This document shows, piece by piece, positions 1-12,200 of a stretch of 64,000 bases of DNA. The stretch is from Cyanoderma ruficeps (Eukaryota > Chordata > Aves > Passeriformes > Timaliidae). The stretch is taken from assembly GCA_008694505.1 (NCBI GenBank), contig VZDJ01004378.1, positions 15,803,645-15,867,644 of the forward strand, given 5' to 3'. Every line of letters starts with the position of its first letter. Positions within the stretch are counted from its first letter, which is position 1. The translations under genes and the position numbers were made by a program. The notes beneath the pieces are model-generated. The model was not told the origin of the DNA, did no database searches, and saw only the letters and a list, made by a program, of their open reading frames with translations.

Positions 1-3000
1 CCAAATCTAAATTGTTTCGTGGTGTACTGAGATACTGAGCACTAACCTATTCACAAGTATGAGACAGAGGGCAGGAAGGAGGTACTCACAGAGATACCAC
101 ACTCATGTGAACCTTGCAGGCCAGCTATTGAACTGGTGTAAATTGGTCTGGCTCCAGTGACCTGGAGCTATGCTAAGTATGCACTAGGGGGTGGGATGCA
201 TTCAAGCATATCTTGCTTTGTTTGCATTCATTCAGAAAGTGTGCCAGTATCCAAAATATGACATGAGCATATGTATTAGAATTTAAAAATATAAATCTGG
301 CTGATTTTAAATATGCTGGGGTTTTGTTTTTTTCTTTTTGTTAGTTATTTATGAAACTGGAAAGTACAAATTAGCATGGATCCCAAGGAAGTGTTTGATC
401 TAAAATAAGGAAAATTCCTTTAAAGGGGAATTGTTTCAGGAGCTGATTGTTATTTATTTTATTAAGCACATAGGAGTTGTTTGGATTTGTGTTCTGCCTA
501 TAATTCCTGTGTTTGGAGCAGAGCTGGTGGGAAAATTGTACCAGCAATTTATGAAAGGTGATACTGTGTCAACAGATAGGCATTGCGTTAGGACATGTGA
601 CAGTAATCTTCCATGGCATTCAGAGCATTCAGACCATATGCTTTAAAACATCAGCAAAATACATGTCAGAACCACTTCCTCTCCATGCCCCCCTCCCCAG
701 GACCACAGTGGGAGGACTCAGCAGTCCTCAGCACTGGGGTGCTCTCTAGAAAGGAAATTGGCTTGAGGAGGGTGGAGGGGAACTGCAGGGCCTTCTCCCA
801 AATGAATGAAATTCAAACATGTGAGGAGGTGAATGGACAGGGCAACAGCCATGTGACATTAGCAGGACCTGGTGGACTGCTGTGAGGTTCGCTCATGAAT
901 ATTTAGTGCCAGCTCTTTGGAGGGTCTTTTTGCACTGTACTCATGGAAATAAATGGTAGAAGCATGGCCATTGGTTATTGTTTCTACTCCTGCTTTTCTG
1001 CACTGTCCTGGTTTTCATCTATAGGTTGTAAGAGCCTTTGAGAAACACTGCATGTCTTAGTGTATACAGTTTGCAGAGGGAATAAATGCTAAAGAATGTT
1101 AGAGAAATCTTTTTGTCTTTGGAGGCTAGCATTAGAGAAAGACTATTTTTCAACTCAGTTAAACCTCATTGTCAAGACATCCCATCTCTACCTGCAGCTT
1201 CTGCTCAGTGAATGCAGGGCTTGCAAGCACAAACTCAAGTCACAAAATTCAAGAGAATAATTTGGGATCCCCAACAACATACAGCCTGGGGCATCGTAGG
1301 AAACCTCCTTTGTACTTCTTGGGCTCAGTCTGGAAAACTGAAAGTTCAGACAGGAGGAAGTACCTCAAACCACAAATAAACTGTTCTATCCATTTGAAGG
1401 TAATGGGCCAAAACCTGGTGTTTTTACTCAGGCAGAACTCTCACTGAAGTTATTAGCCAGTTTGTCTGAGGAAGGGCAGAAGGTCTTGCTCTGGTGTTAT
1501 ATGTTAGGACCAGCATTTCTGAACCTCTCACTGGTAGTTTTCATCTGGGCAAAAACCAGACTTCTTGGGAAGGGAGCAACACTGGAGTCCTGTGTGGAGG
1601 TTATAAAATGGATTACATTCTGTATTAATATTGATTTTGCAGTCATAAAAGGAACATAAATGTTTTAAAATTAAACATTTTTCTGTTTAAATATTAAACA
1701 CTGGGATTTATCTTCTGACTTTTACATAAGGCCTGAAGGTGACTGTCAGCTAGCTTGCAGTCATTTCTTGCCATCTCTTCTAGCGCAGCTTTTTAGTAGC
1801 GCAGAAGATTCCAGGCAGGAGAGGATACCAAATAGCTAAGTGTATTCACAAGGGTTATTTTCAAATGTGCATCACTGCTTATTCCTGTTGAGAGAGGTGT
1901 TCCTCACCTTTTGAACTTTCTGACTGGCAGCCCAGGTCATCCAAAGTGTCATGCAGATTGTTATTTCTGAGTTCAGCACAGCACAGAGGGGAGTAATCCT
2001 CTCAGACCTCCTTGAAAGTTCAGTGACAGCTTCCTTAATTGAATAAGAAGTGATTCAGTTTTATGAGCATCTCTCAACACAGTCATAAGTTTTATCAGTA
2101 CCAAGTTTTAAAAGACAGCCCTTATACAAACAACCTCTGAGTCAGTGCCAGCTCACAGCTCACTTCTGCCAGCAAGGCCTCACCACTGATATTGGCTGCT
2201 GAATCCAAATACATGGGCAGGACTCCCTGGGAGGGGGTATTTCTCCGCTGGTTTGTGAAAGCCCTCATATCTGGAAAAGGAAATGGTGACTTTATGCCTC
2301 TTTACATTTTTCTCTTATTGGGCAAGAGGAGCAAACCAATCTCATGCAAGTTTGGAAAGCTTTGGAGCTGCTTGTGCCAATGCCACACTGGCAGCTTGGA
2401 CCTGCTGGTGTAGTGGCAGCTTTCAGTCTTGCCCCTGCACTTGACAGAGGAGCCTGGATTACCCCTAGCACTGTGTAACACCAAGCTCCACAGCAGCAGG
2501 GTGGCTTGGCCATGATGGTGCAGCTCCCCAGAATGAGTGGGGCTAGTCAGTTGACTCAGGGAAGCAGGTGGTGAGCGCACTCCTACCTACTCTGTGCCTC
2601 ATCTGTGTGCTTCTGTGCAACCAGCCAAAAAGAAAGTTTCCTTTCAACCAGCCAGTAATACTCGCTGCCCTCTCTCAGCAGTCTCCAGTGCTGCTGCTTG
2701 AAATAGACATATGTCATGAAACACTCATGATACAAGAAATTGCTTCAAGGCATTCCTCCTGGAAGTGAATTCTCTGGGATATATTTGGTCAGCTGAGAAG
2801 AAGCAAACTGTGCAAGCAAGTTCCCACAGTCATGCTTCCTCCTGAACCATGGAGTAGGGTTTTTACAGACCTCCACAAATAAAGCCATTTTTAGGGATAT
2901 TTCTGCAGTTGCCTCATGCTCACTGTTAGGTGTGTTTCTGCATGGTGGAGCAATTCCCTTGGGAGAAGTGATGAGCAGTTGTGAATAAGCCTCTGCCACC

Positions 3001-5232
3001 AACATTTGAAGCAACACATGCTTCCTGACACATGTGTGAGGGGATGTAATGTGCAGCCTCACCACTCACTACCCCAGCTGTGGCTCCCCAAAGCAGGTGC
3101 TGCTATGCTCTGCCAGGCATGGCTCTTCCCTACCAGTCTAAGCTTGGGAGGAGAAAACAAAACAGCCAAATGTAAGTCTGATGTGGTGGGAAGTAGGCTA
3201 CTAAAGTGAATGCACTCCATATTGTGTAGAAATGCATCAGAAATGTGTAGGATTGCAGCTTCCCTCTAACAGGTCTTCTCCTTCATGCCCAACCTCATGG
3301 TTGTGCTGAGAATGCTAAGGGAATGAAATTGCTGGGGTTTGTATGGGTGGTCACCTCAAAATCCCCGACTGGGGGAAAAGGTACTGAAAGGGTGAAGTTT
3401 TTTGGGGGATATTTGCTACAGCTGTTGGAAATGTGGCAAGGCGTGCAAGCATCTGACTGGGGGCCTTTCCTTCCCCTGCTGATGGTCCCAAAATACCACA
3501 TTCTCACACTTGGTGAATAAAAGGGTAGATGGAAGACATCAAATTTCCTGCAGTAAACCATGCTCAAGCATCCTGTATTCCTTTAGAGGAAAAAAATCCT
3601 CTGCCTGCATCTAGCACCCCATTCTTCAGTGCTGTTTGTAGAGGAGGAAAATCCAGGCAGCAGCCCTACTACAAAGGAGGGCTGGCAAAGCAGGGGCAGA
3701 CTGATGGAACAGCTGAATTTCTCTCAGACTCCAGAGGAGGTGACAGGGAGGGCTGCCTGTGAGGCACACATCTTTCAGCAGTGAGTTGTTTGTCTTCTCA
3801 CTCTTGATTGTTAATGACCATGAAAAGCTAGTGGGAGGTCAGCCAGGACGCCCGTTCTCTCTCTTGCTTTCATGGATCCAAAGACTTTGGGATATTGAAA
3901 TAAATACTAGGTTGTCAGTCCAAAATAATAACACTTTACAAAGTGGAAATGCAAATTTCCTGCAATATCCCTGAATAGCAGGTGGTATTTCCTGAGATAT
4001 TGTTTCTGACCTACAGGGGAATTGATATTATGAACTGACTGAGGAAAATGATTATGGTATCAAGCTCCAGCCATTAAGTAAAACAATGAGAGCATAGTAA
4101 ACTAAATAAAGGAACAAGCAAAAGAAGGCTTGGATTTTGTATATTCGTTGCTGGGTTTTTTCCTAATGCTGTAGGCGCTGAGTGTGGTTAAGATGCAGAA
4201 ACCCCCTTTTTACAGAAGAGGCAACAGCAGAATGGATATAGAAGAAAATGTTTAAATTCAATTGCTTTTAAGGGCATAAGGAAATAATATGTAATCATTC
4301 ATAGCATTAGTATTATTAAAGAAGTTAAAAAATAGCTGGGTGTTGAATTAACTAATACTTCTATATGTCCAGCAAGCCTGGCAGACGTTTACTCAACCTT
4401 CTAACATGAGATCAGGAGCAAACATGCCTGTGTTTCTGCTAACTAGATTTTTCTTTGAATATAGACAATCTGTTACTGTCAGTCAAAACTCACAATTTGG
4501 TTTCTGATTTCATATAAAGGAGACAATCTATTAGGTTTGCTGGTCTACACTTCATGTAGCGTCATTTGTATCTCAGTTGAGTAAAATCCATTTTAAGTGA
4601 TCTTCTGTATGTAATGTTGTTTCTCAAGTGTGTTCAAAACCAGCACCAACCTAAGGCAAAAACTAATAACTGATTTTAAATTGATCCTGAATATGTGTTG
4701 CAGCTATACAGTAAATATACTATACTACACTACACTATATATAACTTTATAGCTGAAAGACATCTATATTGGCTCACACTGTAGAACCTCCAAGATATAT
4801 TTTCTTCTACTGCCACAGCCCTACGCTCTCCCACATGGAGCTGCTCATGTTACCAGCCCAATGGATTTGAGCTCAGTCCACTTCTCTAAGATTGTTCAAA
4901 CAAATTTGAGATTTCTAGTTTTGTGTATCTGACCTGGGTGGATTTTATGTCAACTTTTTCAGTTTTTCTTGTTCGTAACTTACTGTTTGATTTCTCTGGA
5001 ACTCCCGTGTGAATGTTCCTGCAGAACAGAAGCAGTGTGCTGTTTTCTCTGTACACCAGGGATGTGAATGGGGATGTATGTGTACTCTGTGCTATCAGAT
5101 TATACAGCCTAACTGGGAAGCAAAGTAAATACCCCCAGGGATCTCTAGCTGCTGGGATGCTCTTTTGTTTCTGATTCACTTAGAAAGAATGATTTTGCAT
5201 GATACTCAAGAAAGTCGCTGTTCTGCTTTGCA

Positions 5233-5256
5233 TCAGACATCTGATCTGATGTCTGA
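5233..5256. repeat. 24-bp near-perfect palindrome
   Basis: TCAGACATC (5233-5241) is mirrored by GATGTCTGA (5248-5256) around the centre TGATCT. Eleven of the twelve base pairs match. It is a short self-complementary site in intron 3 with no known role. Confidence 0.7.
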
Positions 5257-5699
5257 CAGTTGGTCCAAGCACAAACATCATCATGTCATGGGATCAGCAT
5301 GGATGTGAAAGATCTGTCATCATGTATTAAGTCATAATTAGAGTTGAGCATAGAGTCCTTGAGTACCTCTGTAAGGGACCATTCAACCAATCCCAAGAGT
5401 TGGGCCCATCACACTTAGGAGAAAGGAGACGGAGGACACTGATGCTTCTAAGAGCCATATAGAACTTACTTATTGGGTGGGTTGCCTCTGAGGTACAGGA
5501 TGTTTATTAATAATATCCCAGTGTGGAGATCTCATGAGAGTTCTGGCTTTCTTGTCAGTCAGGAAGCTGTCTGAAGCTGTGATGATGCGTCTGGAAGATT
5601 CATGAAATCATCTGTTTTGGACTTGCTAACCAGTTTACAGTCAGCAAAGCATTGTCTTTTCAATAGAGAAAAAGAGAAAAAAAAGAAAATACCCCTACA

Positions 5700-5727
5700 C
5701 CCCCCCCCCNNNNNNNCCCCCCCCCCC
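5700..5727. repeat. poly-C tract interrupted by an assembly gap of 7 N
   Basis: A run of C (5700-5709) meets seven N bases (5710-5716), then eleven more C (5717-5727). The true length of the homopolymer is unknown, and the Ns probably mark a place the assembler could not read through. Confidence 0.95.
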
Positions 5728-5807
5728 AGTATTTGCTAAGTAAAATAGAGCTAGGCTAGATCACTCCCATGAGCTATGTATTTGCTTATATATTTGTATT
5801 GTATTTT

Positions 5808-5841
5808 TATATATATATATATAATATATATATATTATATA
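5808..5841. repeat. (TA)n microsatellite, imperfect
   Basis: Alternating T and A for about 34 bp with two phase breaks. It sits close to the poly-C gap and is flanked by copies of the short motif GTATTTGCTTA. The open frame through it is low-complexity and not a gene. Confidence 0.9.
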
Positions 5842-8800
5842 CGTATTTGCTTAGTGAAAGAAAAAACTGTAATAGAGGACAATTCCACAGTGCAGAATGA
5901 GGAAAATAACCACAAATTGCCAAGGGCATTTGTCAGCAAGAGCAGGCAGAAATTAAAATTAAAAAATGTGGCTGAAAAGGCCACAGGTTTATTATGTAAA
6001 TGCATCTAAATTAGCTCCGAAGACAGACATTCCTGAGAAGTGATGAAAGGCAAAGCGGCATGGGCAACTCCTTATCCCATCACTGTCTCCCACCCTTTCT
6101 AAGTGCCTGTATAATAAACAGTGAATATCCTGGCTGTCCTGTTTCCAGTGCCTACAGCCAAAAAGCTGAAGCAGACTCTCTCCTGCACAGATTGCTGTGC
6201 TGAGAGATGGCTGGAGTTCTTCAGGAAGAGAACATCCTCCTGTGGATCCTTCTGTCACTGGCCTTGCAGGTGGTGTGGAATCTTCTACTCTTCAGAGCAG
6301 TGGAGTCCCAAAGCCTTTGCATTTCTGCTGGCCATTTTTGTGATCTGAGAAGACAAAGCACTACCATAAAGCCTACAAAAATGCATCTGATCCTAAAATC
6401 TGCAAAACCCACTGGTACCTAAGAAGATTCTTTCTAACCAAACTTCCCAATTGCTCTCTTTAAAAACACCACAAAACCCTCAAAATATGTCAGTAATGCA
6501 CACACTTCCAGAGCATAGAAAAAGCCAAAAGTATGACAACAATACAGCCATCTAGTGAGCTTGGTGGACAAAAAGAAATGTGAACAACGTGTTTCTGTTT
6601 TTCCTCTCAGTTCCTTGCACGTAAATGGCCGTGCAGAGACCTTTTCCCCATTTATGTGTAAGCAGAGAAGAGGGTATGTGCTTGGTCCCGCTCTTTCTTA
6701 CCATCTCTCCTTGTCCCTTTTCATTCCTTCATTCCATCCCTTTGCATCTTTCCTGCTGTGCAACCCAACCAAAACTTCCCCGCACTGTTCTCTACTGGCC
6801 GAAGATTTCCAGAAGCTCCTAGGTGGACGCATGATGGCACAAGCAATAATGTTGTTTCCTCACCCCTCCTCCACTTGTTGTCCTTCCTTTGCTGGTGACC
6901 TCTTTGCTGACCATGGGGGTGGTCTGAGAGAGCAGTGGGCTCACGGCAACCTCTTGTGTCCATGGAGCTGGCCTTAAGACACACCATCATATTCCCAGGG
7001 TTTTTTCTCAAGAGAAAGTCTTGCTTGTGATTGGGCAGTCACAGCAATGGAATGTGGGGATATTTAAATGCCTGGGAGAAGCCTGCTGACCACCAGCAGA
7101 AGGACCTTGCTCCACACCATCACCCTTACCTATCAGTATCTAGAGTATCAGAGTATCCTTGGCCACATCGCTGCCAATGTTAGAATGATCTTGCAGCTGC
7201 TGGTAAGTGATCTAGTGCTGATATAATACCTGATCTCACAGAGGTGGATTATGTTCAGCTGCAAAACAAGCTCCTACCTACCCAGCACACCTAATTCCCA
7301 GAAAGGGCATGCCTCTCTGTGCCAGCTACAGCAGCATTTGGAGGCCAGCTCTCCTTCTCCTTTCATCCAGCAAGCTGCTTTCACCTCTGCTGCCAGGACC
7401 ACCTAGCCACAGATACTACCAACTGGTATATTTTTGGCATGTCCCAAACCACAGAGGTTCCAAGCACAATAAAATGTAACTAATTGGAAGATGGAAGCAC
7501 TTAGCTCTTTCAGTAGACTCTGGAAATAAGGGCAGAGTTTAGCCAAGGAGAGAGAATTCAGCTGTGTTTTTTGCAGCATGAAAATTTAGGTTTTGTTACT
7601 TCAGCAACAGAAGCAACAAATTACGGGAGAGTTTTCAGAAACTGAGAATCAATATCCATCAGTCCTATTCTCTGAAACGACCTGCATTTGCTAAAATGTT
7701 CACAAGCCCTCCCTAGCAGCCCTAACATGTAAAAGCAGGCTGCTTTCCAAGTGGCGGATGGAGCTCTGTGAGGAAGGAAACCACGTTAAGCTTTACAAGG
7801 CAGTGCGGCTGTAGTAGGGTGCTCCAGGCGCTGCATTCTTGATGTGGTGTCAGGTTTCAGTACTATTATGAAAAAATCTGCAGGGGATTTGCATGCATAC
7901 CTTACACACATACCTTTGATGTTCACATTGTTAGATCCAAGCAACAAGTAGGATCTTTAGGTCACATGTAGCTTCCAAAAGGCTATTAAATAACTATGGC
8001 TAGACAGTCAGGTAATTGTCCTGTAAAATACAGTCAAATTCTTCTCTCCTTGTTGGGGTTAAATTCGGAGTCTGTTCAGGGATGTAAATAGAACAACTCC
8101 AAAATTACACCAGGATTATGAAGAGCAGAATCTCTTTCTTCCTCCCTCCCTTCCCCTTTTTTCACTCTCTTTCAGACCAAGGGAAGCATATGTACTCAAA
8201 CACTATTCATATTTCTGCTGCTGCTGAGAGGCTGACAGTAGGATATTGACAATAGGATAGGTGTTGAGTTTGCAATCAATTATTAAATGATTTATAATTT
8301 TTTACCTAGCTAGGTAAAGAAAAAGCAGTTTGCTACTGTCTTGTAAAGTACATTACTGTGTTGCATGGATTTCACAATGATGCATGTGATGAAATTGCTG
8401 TTAATAAGTAAAATCACACCAGAAGTGCAATGGAATGGTGGGGTTTTTTTCTGCTTTGCAAGAAGGACCTAGAAATCATGTGCTTGAATATAATGAAGGT
8501 AATTTACATTTAAAAATAAGAATATGAACTGAGTTCAGTATTTAACATACCACACACCAGAATGATCCCAAAATATATCAAGCCAGGAAGTGGATTAATT
8601 GCAAAAACTTGCCGCCAAGCCCCTGGTATATTTCAAGTACGTGGAAAATGTATTTCTATTTCAGACACTGACTTCTTTATGAAATATGCCAGAATGTCAG
8701 CAGTCTCTGCTTGGACTCTGACAGACACTTTTAGCAGCATCAGTGTCCTGGAGGCAGTAATAATTACCAAATCTATTCGATAGACAGGCAGCTATCAGAC

Positions 8801-9241
8801 ATCTGTATATCCCAGACATACAAAAACATCCCCAGCCAACCATGTGGCTACCAATGGATCTGCTCAGACAAAGAAGTTCAAGAGAAATGCCTCAGGCCAG
8901 ATCCTCAGCTGCAGAAAATCAACCAGGCGCAGGCAATTTGCCTTCCTTGCCCTGTGTGCTTTTTCTTTGGAGGAAAGCCCTGCCCAGCCATCAGAGGGCA
9001 GTGGGAGGTCAGGGAGGCAATGGGTTGAATGGGAAGGGGAAGCTCCTGCAGGAGCTGAAAGCTGTGCCTGGGGCTGATGATATACGTTCTGTACAAGATG
9101 CTTTATATCCCTGAAGGAGTATAAATGGTTGTGCAGAAATGGTGCCTAAGATATCTTGTATTCTTACCCCAGTTTGTGCAGATGAGGGACTAGATAGCTC
9201 TTCCTCACAGTACCTAGTGCTGTGTCTGTACTCGGTGAACT

Positions 9242-9279
9242 GGGCAGTGCCTGAGCACAGACAGCCTCAGGCACTGCCC
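9242..9279. repeat. perfect inverted repeat, 14-bp arms and 10-nt loop
   Basis: GGGCAGTGCCTGAG (9242-9255) is followed by the loop CACAGACAGC and then the exact reverse complement CTCAGGCACTGCCC (9266-9279). Four more base pairs (AACT with AGTT) can form outside after a 3-nt bulge on the right side. Transcribed within the HMGA2 pre-mRNA it would fold into a stable stem-loop. It is too short for a typical pre-microRNA, so I call only the structure. Confidence 0.85.
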
Positions 9280-12200
9280 TGCAGTTGTCTGTGCTGTGCA
9301 GCTGGGAGCTTGCTTTCCTTCACCATCTTGTCCTGTGCCACCTAACAGATGTGGTTAAGGAAGTAGCACAACCCAGGACTCCTCTTTCTAGGCAGTCTGG
9401 AAGAAAGGTGGTATAGATACAAGTCAGAGGTCTTGGACTGGATTGTTTTCTCCTGTTGGTGAAGTCTGAAGATTTTCTAGGCTGATGACAGTGTCCTGCT
9501 CCTGCCTTCCCACAGTGCCCACTCTGATGTTGTCCTGCTCTGGTTGAGATGTGTCTCACTAAAGCAAGCACAAATCTCTGAGGCAGCAGCTCTTGTAGTA
9601 TGCAATGCTAAACTGAAGAGACATGCCACAGACTGCCACTGGGAAATACCCAAGGGAGGTCACAGACTGCTTGGCTCAAGTCTCACAACTTTCAAGGTAG
9701 CTTGAGTGGCTGCCTTTCCAGAGTGGTGAAGGTGCCTGGGGGCCAAGGGAAGTGCATACTACATTTTCATCAGTATTTTCTTTCTTGAGAAGAAGTACAG
9801 GTCCAAGCTGTGGCATGGCCATTGCATCACCACCATGGTGGGGGTGTATAGCCAGGGACAGAGTTACCACCTGGTACTGCTGGGACACTGCTGTAGTCCC
9901 AGGTCTGCCCAGCAGAGCAGTTTACCTTTTGTTTTCAATCACTGCCACTTCAGTTGTTTGTCCATTCCTGTTTCTAGGCTTGGACTTGTTGTTAGAAGCT
10001 TTCATAGGCCTGGAAATTAATTTGTTTGTATCTAAGCCTCCATTGTGGCAAATGGGCTGTGCGTGTTTCAGGTTTCTAAATTACACAAGGACACTGGTAC
10101 TGAATGAGTTGATGTCTTTGTGACCTCAAAATTGAGAAGAGTGAACATCAGAGGCCATAAAGGGGAATGTTGCCTGACAATAGTTACATTTTGAGCAAAA
10201 CCACTGAAGTTTAGAGTTCACTTTCTGAACAGCCGTGGATTTTGCAGCAGGTTGGCTTGTTTGGAACTACCCTATGCTATTTACTTTGTAACTTCACTGG
10301 AGATCAATGCAAAAGTCAAGAGTATTGGGGAGCTCCTGGCAGCCCAATCCAGAGATGAGTTCACTGCTAACAGTCCTGCAGCTCTGATCAGCTCCACGCA
10401 GTGTTTCCAGTGGGAATGACCTCTGCAGCAGAAACCCCTGGGTTTTTGGTCCATATGGTGGGAGGTGCCTGAGCAAGAAGAGAGAGAAGACTCTGAAACT
10501 GAAGGTGGAACCAGATTGTAATGTGATACAGTGCTTTCCACCTCTAGGTCATCAATTCAAATCTAGCCTGTTTAGCCGTGACCAAAAATCATTTCCACAT
10601 GGGCCAAGAGAAATACATGGTGAACACAGGAGTTGCTGTATCCAAAGAGACAAGATAGTCTGGAGAATAAACAGTAGCACAATAGTTATTTGTCGGGACA
10701 GGTCTGCAAGGTATAAAGCTAAGTACTTTCAGATCAGTTTATCCCTGAATAATGAGGGCTTGGTTTCTTGGCAAATAACTTAAAATTTATATTTCTGTCT
10801 ACTAAAATGTAAGTTTTTTTCTTTGGGCCATAGCTAAGAATGAATGAAACCTCCCCTCTGGCTTTCTCAATAGTCTGTCTGTGTAGGGAGTTATAAATAG
10901 ACAGACACATATGACGATTGCCAGACAAAAGAGCCAGCTCATGTTTCCTTAAGTGTATATCAAGGAAACCTCAATGCTGAACTGTGTGCTAGCATTATTC
11001 TGAAAGACAGAAAACACTTCTTAATATTTTAGCAGCAAAATGCAAAGAGTGCCAGACTAAACTTAAGCAAAATGCATCAGGAAAGCTTATCAAGTGTGTG
11101 ACAGACGATAATGAAGTAACAGGGAAACCCCACAGAGCAGCAGTGACACTGAAGAAGAGCAGTCAGCAGCAGCAGATCCTCCTGCTGACTAGCTGTATTG
11201 ATTTTAGATGAGAACCCCAATTTAAACTTTGCTTATTGTATTGAAACAAAGATACAAGGTCTGTTAAATGGATATTTCATAATCTGTGCTGCCTTAAATA
11301 TTTTATGGAAATGCAACCAATACTGACTGAAACATTATAAAAATTAATAATGTCTATGAAGAACACTGAACTAAATGCTACCGTGCTTTAAATTTTGATT
11401 ATATCCTTGATAAACTCACTGGAATATTGTCGTGCTTGAACTAACAGTTCAGCTAGTAGATTAATAAAGATGGCGGGTTTTCCCATCCTGTTCTAAACAT
11501 TAAATTTGTACTTGTCAAGATCTGTAATGGTGGGACTAAGGTTGGGTCAAAGCAACTGAGAAATAATAGATTATATGAGCATAAAAGAAAACAGAGTTGG
11601 ATTTTTAAATACATTTCTTTCACTGTTTATTCCTCTCAAAATGTAAAACCATTCCAAATGAAGCAGCTTACAGATATTTTGTAGTGAAGGTAGCTTTCTG
11701 TAAACAAAATATATGAAATCCTAACCCTGATGAAGTCAGTTTCTTGACTTCCATTGGATATATACATATGTAACTGGATATATGTGCCACTGCCTGAATT
11801 TTAAGACTACCAAGAGTCATTTGAAGCAGTGTGCTTTGAATTTGCCAAATTAAATATAAATTTTTTATGCCAGTTAAATAACTATTAAAAGTCACTCTGT
11901 GTACTTGGAAAACTCTGATGCTCTCTGCTCTCCCCAACAAGTGAAATAGAAATAGTCTTTATCATTGACTAACTGGTTCAGCTTCTGACATGTTGCAGAC
12001 TTTTCCAGCATCAGTCAGGGAAGGTCAATTTAAAAGCTACTAAATATTTTTGCAATTATTTCACTTTATATTAAAAACTCAAAGGAGTTCCAAGAAGGAT
12101 AGAAAATAAAGAATAGTTTCACAGATTTTGCCAGAATTCTCCACAGATTACTATTAGCCTCGTTTATGAGACTGCGCAAGAACTGTGACATCTCCTTTGA

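Noticed and set aside
1010..1035. TGTCCTGGTTTTCA resembling an LTR start
   Set aside because: Similarity stops after about 14 bases, with no matching end or target duplication.
5776..6009. Open frame rich in Ile and Tyr
   Set aside because: It is encoded by the TA repeat and has no real protein features.
6555..6977. 140-codon + strand open frame, the longest in the window
   Set aside because: No recognisable domain and low-complexity serine/proline-rich stretches; it lies in intron 3. Several frames of this size are expected by chance in 64 kb.
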